Positions 6,301-11,735 of a stretch of 11,735 nucleotides of DNA are shown in pieces. A program made the position numbers and the translations under genes. The stretch spans positions 1,303,999 through 1,315,733 of the forward strand of contig WELB01000004.1 of the NCBI GenBank assembly GCA_009602725.1, in the 5' to 3' direction. Source of the stretch: Spirogloea muscicola (lineage: Eukaryota; Streptophyta; Zygnematophyceae; Spirogloeales; Spirogloeaceae). Below the pieces are notes generated by a model. That model worked only from the letters and a program-made list of their open reading frames with translations. It ran no database searches and was not told where the DNA came from. How positions within the stretch are numbered: position 1 is the first letter of the stretch; the number at the start of each line of letters is the position of its first letter.

Positions 6301-9129
6301 TAGCTACATGACAATTGGAAGTATTACCTGTTGTGATACACATCAATCCTGTCAATTGCAGTCTCGGACGATTCGTGAATTTGATGACCGAATCACAAGA
6401 ATATGTGGCAATTTTGAGGTAGTTCAGCAGTCTTTCAAAACTTGTGTAGCTCACATGCTGTGGTTTCTTGAGCAGCCTTTGGCTGGATATAGCAACTCGT
6501 ACATGTTCAGTGAGATTTATCTGAATATACTTGGGCAATCGTTTCTTTGCCTTCCGCTTATGATGTTTCTCTTAGTAACTCCAAGCAAAGGGAGAAGGCA
6601 CATCATCATGTGCAACCCTGTCTGAGTCTGCGTCATCTGGTGGAGGAGAGGACTGATTTTGCTCAGTCTCTAACTGGTGGCAGACAGTGGACACTTACTA
6701 TAGGAAGTCAAGCTGTGCCCCTTACGTATCTGGAGTAGGCATCCCGCTTTTGTGCATCAGCGCTCTTGACGATCCAATCTGCACAAAGGAAGCCATACCC
6801 TGGGATGAGTGTAGGTATACAACAGGTGCCCCTGTACAAGCTGTCCTATCACTATTGATGAGCTGTCCATTTCTGTGCTGACTAATACGTGCCAGAGTTA
6901 CACATGCCAAACAACTGTTAATGTGTCAAGCTGGACACACCACTATCTGGCCTAGACATTGTGCAATAGGGGGCGTATAATTGCACCTTTACTCGCAAGG
7001 CCTGACAATGCCAAGCGCATGTGCAGGGCAAATCCAAATGTGATCCTTGTAACAACTCAAGGTGGGGGTCATCTGGCATACTTGGAGGGCATCACTGCTC
7101 GCACTATGTGGTAAATATATTCACAACCATGTATAGGGGTCCTTTATTGAAGCTGCGTGTTGTGTGTGATACTTCACCATTGCTAACAGTCACGCAAAGA
7201 GTAGGATGAGATAGGCCCAACCTAACAAACTGCAGCATCACCTCAGCGCACATCATATCCTTCAAAGCATCTCATTCTGGCATCATGTTTTAAGCCCTGT
7301 TAAACTTCGTGCAAGGTCCTGGCTGTGAGCAGGTGGATGAGTCCAATGTTCAAATATCTAGCAGCTACCTTGGCTGCATCGCCGCCACTCAAAAGCCAGC
7401 AGGTAACATTGGAGTAATGTGTTTAATCAAGGTGGCCTATTGTGGCAAGGTGCTGACATGCTAGAAGTTGTGCTGTACTCCTCAGAGACTCCTCTACTGC
7501 AAGGCCGTCATTACTGATGCCACCCACATCTTGATGAACTTGACTTGCTTGGCAGGCCTCGCAACACGAGGGCAAGTCTATGCACTCCAGCTTTGATAGA
7601 GCACCCTTCATGGTTCTCTCTTCCTCTGCCAAGGCTGCAGCTCCTGTTGCAGACAGTGATAACATGGATAGCAAAGAAAGGCTGGGAAACCCATTGCAAA
7701 TACCTAACAGTGATGGTACGCGTGAGTGTGAATGTATAGCAGCATTTAATAAAAATTGTAGTCGCGTACTTCTCCACCTATGCAATCAGGATTATCGGGC
7801 CGAATGTGTTGGTCCTCAAGGTGGACAGAAGACCTGCTGCACATCTCTGTGTACCTTCTAGCAGCACACGTGTTGAAACAGCCCACTAATCTGTTTCTGG
7901 TCATGGGGTCTCTCTTCTCTGCATTGAATTCCTGTCAAGTCATCAAATGCAATCATAAGCAACAAAGGCCACTAGTCGATACGTTATGTTGTGCAGGCAA
8001 TATGATGGGTTTACCAGCTGAACAAGTTCAAGACGACGAGGAGCAAGAAAGGCTGGTAGCAAAGGTGCATGAAATATGCATGACCCTGCGTTTCAAGTCT
8101 GCAAATGACCTTTGGTTGTTGAAGCAGATCTTTGCACACCTTCTTGAACAGGTGAAGACACCTATTTTGCACATCACGTGAGACCATTTTCCTATGATGC
8201 CTTACCATGCCTGATTGCAACATCTGGACCTGTCAGAAGCCTCATGACATGCCAGCCGTGGTTGGCAGCGTGATTATCAATTGCTTGCACTGCTTGCTGA
8301 AGGCCTGTGTATGGCGTGCTTGCTTCTGCTCCCCACATTCTCCAGATGCAGAAGGCAATGCCAGATGATACAGCTGCCAATACACAGATGTTGGCTATCA
8401 GTGGGGCAACCAGTGACGACACGTTTGCGGTGGTGACATCCACATCCGCAATAGCTGCAGCAGCAGCCTCAGTTGCAACAAGTGCAGCAACGATTTTATC
8501 AATGATTCACAATGAAACTGACTCTGGCACTGCTACTAGCAGAGGTCGGTATTCTGGCAGTGGTTCTACAATTCTCTACAAGCTGCTTCTTCCTCATTAA
8601 GTACATCAGCATTATTCTAAGCCCTACTGTTTAATTGCTCGTACACTCTCATGTTGTTGTCCTTGACCAGCAGAAAATCCTGAGGAGACTCTGCAGCAGC
8701 AGGGTTCTGCGGCTGAAGGCAGAAGGTTAGAGCTTGTGTTGATGTAGATATGCGAAAGAAGAAATATTGCATGCAATGTTTCTTATGTTGATCGCTGGCA
8801 CTGCCTTGAGTTTGTCTGCTGTTAGCTTGTCACAGATGTGCTGTAAGACTGCAAGATTGGTAAGTCAGTCAACGCAGATCGTGCTCAAGTTGCACACCTT
8901 AAGGGATTCTTGACCCCAATACTTTGTCATATAGCGCTTTGGAAACCTTGGATTTGAGTCCATTGACAGGTCAGAGATGCTAAACGCGTCTGCCCGGGGA
9001 GGCTTGTGGGGTACCAACAGCAGCCAGCACCGGTGGCTCTTGGCATATGGTGCACTGGCAGTTACCTTTCCTGTTGTGGGCTTCGCATTGTTATTTCACA
9101 GGCGCAAGCGGGTGCTAGGTGGCATTTAA
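3399..9129 (+). CDS. EMB8-like alpha/beta-hydrolase (ABHD1/3 family), 19 exons
   Basis: Predicted serine hydrolase of the ABHD1/ABHD3/EMB8/YheT family; members act on lipid or ester substrates at membranes. The exact substrate here is unknown. Exons, all joined in phase: 3399-3646, 4010-4099, 4197-4255, 4380-4465, 4729-4818, 5007-5129, 5316-5393, 5781-5866, 6143-6191, 6362-6418, 6684-6814, 7027-7110, 7333-7402, 7556-7715, 7997-8151, 8346-8544, 8671-8725, 8826-8859, 8935-9129. This gives 682 residues. Visible: a membrane helix at about 26-42, PTPW near 87-90, PDGGTLALDW, VPGLTSDS (152-158), NHRG (181-184), nucleophile elbow GTSLG with Ser226, ALDDP with Asp351/352, and GGGH with His381. The core to about residue 404 follows the plant family closely. 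Residues 405-618 form a low-complexity Ser/Ala/Gln-rich extension. Residues 652-672 form a second membrane helix followed by HRRKR. The core exons are firm; exons 16-19 rest on phase, splice sites and codon pattern, and are less certain. Confidence 0.85.
4378..4382 (+). other. Tandem CAGCAG splice acceptor of exon 4
   Basis: The acceptor of intron 3 reads CACCAGCAG. Use of the first AG gives Ala133; use of the second removes one codon and gives Gly. Both keep the frame, so two proteins differing by one residue just before the hydrolase core are possible (a NAGNAG acceptor). Confidence 0.6.
5007..5129 (+). other. Hydrolase exon 6, nucleophile elbow
   Basis: The exon starts after CTGCAG and ends before GTATTA, in phase 0 at both ends (41 codons). 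It encodes SDTFYNAGWTEDL and ends with GTSLGAN, containing the G-x-S-x-G nucleophile Ser226. Phase-0 ends mean it could be skipped without a frameshift, which would remove the active-site Ser. Confidence 0.85.
7715..7722 (+). other. Two alternative in-phase donors at the end of exon 14
   Basis: GT at 7716 (GTACGC) and GT at 7722 (GTGAGT) both leave phase 1, differing by two codons (Gly alone, or Gly-Thr-Arg). The second is nearer the donor consensus. The 682-residue count above uses the first; the second gives 684. Confidence 0.5.
8669..8673 (+). other. Tandem CAGCAG splice acceptor of exon 17
   Basis: The acceptor of intron 16 reads GACCAGCAG. As in intron 3, both AGs preserve phase 1 and change the protein by one residue (Ala-Glu or Glu alone at the junction). 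Confidence 0.5.
8935..9129 (+). other. Hydrolase last exon, C-terminal membrane anchor
   Basis: A polypyrimidine-poor but usable acceptor (TCATATAG) precedes CGC at 8935. TAG immediately upstream closes the frame there, as expected for an exon edge. The exon encodes a Gly/Ser-rich stretch, then the hydrophobic helix LLAYGALAVTFPVVGFALLF and the basic HRRKR, ending in five further residues before TAA. This arrangement fits a tail-like membrane anchor with a basic flank. Confidence 0.6.
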
Positions 9130-9171
9130 TCCTTCCCGACTTTAGGTGGCATTTTATCCTCTCGGACTTTA
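9118..9171 (+). repeat. 27-base tandem duplication spanning the stop codon
   Basis: Units at 9118-9144 and 9145-9171 start GGTGGCATTT and end GACTTTA. Because 27 is a multiple of three, the frame is kept. The first unit carries the TAA stop; the second has TTA at the same place. Confidence 0.85.
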
Positions 9172-9330
9172 GGCATTCTCATGCTGAAATCTCTCCTCTC
9201 CTTAGTAGCTCATCGCTTACTACAATGGACATTGTGTAGAATCTTTATGCTGCACTTCAGACGACTCAGTATGTTACTGTGCATGCTGCTGGGCTGCCAA
9301 TGCAACTGTGGAAAGCAACACTTGATAAGA

Positions 9331-9388
9331 GGAAGCGCGGCCAGATTGACTGGTGGCTGGGAAAGGCCAGCCCAGGAAGAATGGACAC
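9331..9388 (+). repeat. Interspersed hairpin repeat, copy 8 (long-head type)
   Basis: Its first 44 bases are identical to the copy at 2261-2304, then the two diverge within the tail before AATGGACA. The hairpin is GGCTGG 9355-9360 with CCAGCC 9367-9372. It is the only copy seen downstream of the hydrolase gene. Confidence 0.8.
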
Positions 9389-9413
9389 TTGTGCCCTGCT
9401 TAAATATTCTTGA

Positions 9414-9692
9414 CTTACTGATCCTTGCAAAGTATTTGCATCAAAGGAGGCCGCAGAAGTGCACAACGATGGTCTTTCGATTGGTAGTGCATCTGTATGT
9501 CGGTCGCCTGTCAAAGACAGTGCTGCTTGGCGGCAGGCCCCAAAGTGCTAAGGTGGGTTCCGTGGTGTACAAGGTGAACAAGTCATCTTGGGTACTGCAG
9601 CTGCTCAGCTCGAAATTCTTGTCAATGGCAAGACTGTGCCCTTCATACTCGGAGCAGCGATTCCTCTCCGGCGTGAACACGTAGATGCAAAG
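9414..9692 (+). pseudogene. Coding-like frame with one internal stop, unknown
   Basis: Frame 3 is open from 9414 to TGA 9693-9695 apart from one TAA at 9549-9551. It has the G-rich first codon position typical of real exons, unlike the overlapping frames on both strands. Visible pieces are SKEAAEVHNDG, SIGSASV, AAAQLEILVNGKTVPFILG and PLRREH. The VNGKTVPFIL pattern slightly recalls the beta strand before the active site of retroelement aspartic proteases, but the DTGA motif is absent, so this is only a guess. It could be a decayed element piece just after the repeat at 9331, or a 3' exon whose splice sites I cannot resolve. Confidence 0.3.
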
Positions 9693-9695
9693 TGA

Positions 9696-9922
9696 GCTGG
9701 ACAATCTATGACAAAATTTCGAAAATTGCCACAGTGGAGGTGGGAATGTACGATTGTTGAGTAGGAACGCACGAATGAGATATCAGTCAGATGGTCGTTG
9801 ATCCCTTTGAGGATGCAGGGCCGAAGTCCTGTCACGCAACATCATTAATTGGCGCATTGTAGGCGCAGTCCCTATGCCAGGTGATACTCTAGCCAATAAA
9901 AAGCGCATTGACATGGAATAGG
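9696..9922. other. Intergenic stretch between convergent genes
   Basis: No supportable gene or repeat was seen. A few short frames on the minus strand lack splice signals and codon bias. The 3' ends of both neighbouring transcripts should lie in or near here. Confidence 0.4.
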
Positions 9923-10106
9923 CTAGATAGCCTGAAGCGTGTCCCTAGACTTCAGCAGCTCATGGATCACAGTACGTGAACCAACATACTCATTCCATGC
10001 TTTCACACAATAGTGACATAATTGCTCTTGGCCTGAACGAATGGCTTGCATCATGGAGCTCATCAATTGGCTCGCACTGTCCAAGTCTATATCCGTGATT
10101 CTAAGT
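9923..10106 (-). CDS. Probable further exon of the minus-strand gene, or separate gene piece
   Basis: After a pyrimidine-rich stretch and CTGTAACAG on the minus strand, a frame of 60 codons opens at 10106 and ends at TAG 9925-9923. It encodes RITDIDLDSASQ, an amphipathic LMSSMMQAIRSGQ, a CHYC pair of cysteines and VIHELLKSRD. Codon pattern is exon-like and better than on the opposite strand. The frame is the same as in the upstream exon at 10284, but I found no convincing in-phase donor to join them: the only fitting pair gives a 45-base intron. No family was recognised. It has no start codon of its own that looks used. Confidence 0.4.
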
Positions 10107-10165
10107 CTGTTACAGCCGGGGAGGAGGGCTGGAGTATGTGGTCATAGAGCAGCTACCTTCCCTAT

Positions 10166-11001
10166 CTAGTGACTGGTGTCAGCAAAAGAGTGCCCAGTAT
10201 GGGCGGGTATGAGCACAGATGCCACAGCTCCAGTCATCAGCTCATGGACATCATCCTGTAATAACACGTGGCTGCCAACCCATTCTACAGCATAATTAAC
10301 CAATGAACAACTATGAGAAATCACTCACCAGGAGCTTTAAGTGGGGTTCCGGTGTCGAAGGAATGCATCTCAGTGCTGAACCCGGGGTTACACCAGAACG
10401 TAGTGGTCAACTAGTGAGAAGTGTACAATGTTGCTTGTTGTTATGAAGATTTGGAATGTGCTCGACAGACCTGAAAGGCAAGCTCGGGCTGGCTGTGAAT
10501 CTGCCTACGCCAAAGCATCATGTCAGCATGCCAGCTTCCAATATTGCTTCTGGCCTTGTCCAGCAAATTTTGAGTAGCATCATCTGACCAGACGATCCCC
10601 CTGCAGTACGCCGGCTGCTTGGATCAACTCCCAACAGAATTTCAAGGTATAGAAAAGTCTGGCCCGCACTCAGCCATGAGGAAGGCCTGACAGGACCAAT
10701 GCTTCGCAGCAACATCAAGCAGCAAGCAGTGATGAGATTCTTATCACCATGTCAATTGATGAAGCTGAGACGTGGATTGTCAGATTTGAAATAGTCCATA
10801 CCTTGAGCTAAGTGTCAGCCTGCGCTTCGGTGTCGACCCCTTGGAGTTGCTCTGGAGAGCTTGCTCCGAGCTGACTTGATTGTGCATTCGCGCTCCTAAA
10901 CGCGACACTTGACACGTTCCTCGCGGCAGCAGCAGGCTCCGCCTGCGGCCAGTCTCCGAGCCCGCCGCCGTCGCGACGGGAGAGGGAGCAAGGCTCGCCA
11001 T
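10166..11001 (-). CDS. Split gene with M20D-amidohydrolase-like N terminus, incomplete or degraded
   Basis: Exons on the minus strand, all in phase: 11001-10802, 10600-10471, 10410-10329, 10284-10166, giving 176 residues if TAG 10168-10166 is the true stop. The start is ATGGCG. Residues 1-66 are rich in Ala, Ser and Arg with almost no acidic residues, like a plastid or mitochondrial transit peptide. Residues 68-110 include NLLDKARSNI and WRRQIHSQPELAFQ, matching the RR-x-x-H-x-x-PEL signature at the start of M20D amidohydrolases such as plant IAA-amino-acid hydrolases. Those enzymes run to about 400 residues with later metal ligands (RADMDALP, ACGHDxH), which I do not find. So this is a truncated or degraded copy, or the downstream exons are modelled wrongly. 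Exons 1-2 are the better supported; exons 3-4 are tentative. Confidence 0.45.
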
Positions 11002-11601
11002 GACGGCGCGGGCCTACGGAGGCTCGCCCGGGCTCCGCCGACAACAGCAGCCGCTGAGAGCCGTGCCAGTGGAGCTGCCTGCGCTGACTGGCGGCTCTGG
11101 AGCACCGCGCGCAGCTCCAAGGGCGTCCTGGTCGGGCGATCCGCGGCGGCGGCGACGGCGGCGGCGGCGGCGGGCAGTGGCGACGGCGGCGGCGACTATG
11201 GCAGCGGCGTAGTGGCGCTAACAAGACGGCAGCTGCAGCCCGCTCTGGACCTGGCAGACAACGAAACGTTGATGACCAGCCAACGATGGCTCCGTATCGT
11301 CGCACGGCCAATCTACGGCGGGTGAACGGGACGACGCGGGGATATTCCATCATCGCCACCTCTGGCCGGCGGCTCCCCGACGGGGGTGGGAAGGCGCCTT
11401 GCCCGCCGCGGCGAGAGGCGCGGGAAGCAAGCCCATATGGTTGCGGAGAGGTGCCTGTGCTTGTGAGGGGAGGGGGGGAGCTCCCCCTCCCACCTCCGCC
11501 ATAAACCCCCGCAGCCCCCCCCCGTGGGCCAGCTCCGGCGATCGCGGCGCCGAATGCGGGCGCCGCCGCTGCCGCCGCCGCCGGGCTGACGTGCGGCCGC
11601 C
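11002..11601. promoter_or_regulatory. GC-rich island between divergent genes
   Basis: The stretch is very GC- and CpG-rich and lies between the minus-strand start at 11001 and the plus-strand start at 11602. It probably holds both promoters and 5' leaders. Long open frames here on both strands (for example plus 10909-11325) are expected from GC-rich DNA, since stop codons are AT-rich. No TATA box is clear; an AT-poor CCATAAACCC occurs about 100 bases before the plus-strand start. C-rich runs occur at about 11484-11523. Confidence 0.45.
11142..11209. repeat. Imperfect CGG trinucleotide repeat
   Basis: About 20 CGG/GGC-type triplets with interruptions (GAC, AGT, TAT) in the divergent leader region. 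On the minus strand it is CCG-rich. It may vary in length between individuals. Confidence 0.75.
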
Positions 11602-11735
11602 ATGGACGAGGACTTCGAGTACGAGGTGCAGCAGGCGCCGCGCCTCCGCCTGGGCCGCGGCGGCGAGGAGGAGGAGGACGCGGCGGCGCCGCCGGGCCCC
11701 AGCGCCGCCGAGGTTGGCGTGCTGGCCGGCGCGGC
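11602..11735 (+). CDS. N-terminal part of an unknown acidic protein, cut by window edge
   Basis: ATG at 11602 has a strong initiation context (GCCGCCATGGAC). The frame stays open to the window end, giving 44 residues. It begins MDEDFEYEVQQ, followed by an Arg-rich RLRLGRGG, a Glu/Asp run and Ala/Pro-rich sequence. Such a disordered, charged start is common in nuclear and trafficking proteins and does not identify a family. Upstream lies the GC-rich island shared with the divergent minus-strand gene. Confidence 0.6.
   Translation, partial: MDEDFEYEVQQAPRLRLGRGGEEEEDAAAPPGPSAAEVGVLAGA

Noticed and set aside
7780-8181. Hydrolase gene ending at TGA 8179-8181
   Set aside because: The last ten codons follow a good GTGAAG donor and look unlike the preceding helix; downstream exons join in phase with exon-like codon use.
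8192-8443. Minus-strand frame with a hydrophobic segment (ICVLAAVSSGIAF)
   Set aside because: It lies opposite plus-strand exon 16, whose codon pattern and splice phases fit better; the hydrophobicity is a shadow of the Ala-rich plus-strand sequence.
9441-9704. Uninterrupted minus-strand frame of 87 residues
   Set aside because: Codons are aligned with the plus-strand coding-like frame and too often start with T (many Cys, Tyr, Phe), as expected of an antisense shadow.
10190-10260. Degenerate M20 metal motif (SCGICAHT in a second minus-strand frame)
   Set aside because: It resembles ACGHDAHT only loosely, lies in a frame with nearby stops, and the spacing from the upstream region does not fit the family.
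10329-10410. Plus-strand exon alternative encoding SFKWGSGVEGMHLSAEPG
   Set aside because: First-position G content actually favours this strand, but neighbouring plus-strand exons in phase were not found, while the minus-strand reading joins in phase on both sides. Kept as an open doubt on exon 3 of the minus-strand gene.
10909-11325. Plus-strand frame of 138 codons in the GC island
   Set aside because: Long frames are expected in very GC-rich DNA; composition is Arg/Ala/Gly repeats and it overlaps the first exon of the minus-strand gene.
1-11735. CRISPR arrays, tRNA, rRNA or bacterial mobile elements
   Set aside because: No regularly spaced direct repeats with unique spacers, no cloverleaf with the usual T-loop motif and no rRNA-like conserved blocks were recognised by eye.

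Overview
This window looks like nuclear DNA of a eukaryote with many introns, most likely a green alga or other member of the green plant lineage. The main gene is split into about 19 short exons by GT-AG introns of 75-387 bases. Its protein resembles the plant EMB8-like branch of the alpha/beta-hydrolases. Gene starts lie in CpG-rich islands (about 3300-3600 and 10900-11735), while introns and intergenic DNA are AT-richer. Nothing bacterial was seen: no operons, no Shine-Dalgarno spacing, no CRISPR array. The taxonomic call is an inference.

Left flank (1-3300): a graveyard of mobile-element pieces. It holds two related open fragments (1-228 and 448-650) sharing about 40 aligned residues, and two copies, in opposite orientation, of an endonuclease-like module (884-1189 minus; 1390-1655 plus, broken). 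A family of short interspersed repeats carries a GGCTGG/CCAGCC hairpin; copies occur at 311, 706, 914, 2261, 2540, 2842-2957, 3237 and again at 9331. A roughly 600-base imperfect palindrome spans 2426-3037.

Centre (3399-9129, plus strand): a complete split gene for an EMB8/ABHD1-3-type alpha/beta-hydrolase, reconstructed here by joining exons in phase. The model has 682 residues: an N-terminal membrane segment, a full Ser-Asp-His triad (Ser226, Asp351 or Asp352, His381), a low-complexity linker and a second membrane segment at the C terminus. The apparent stop at 8179-8181 falls inside an intron. The true stop is probably the TAA at 9127-9129, which lies within a 27-base tandem duplication.

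Right side: 9130-9922 is mostly non-coding but has a repeat copy and a coding-like frame with one internal stop (9414-9692). A minus-strand split gene starts at 11001. It has a basic, Ala/Ser-rich leader, perhaps an organelle transit peptide, and an exon matching the N-terminal signature of M20D amidohydrolases (auxin-conjugate hydrolase type). The rest of that family is not visible, so it may be truncated, degraded or mis-modelled. A GC-rich intergenic island (11002-11601) separates it from a plus-strand gene that starts at 11602 and runs off the window with an acidic N terminus. The outer two genes are therefore divergent, and the hydrolase gene and the minus-strand gene are convergent.
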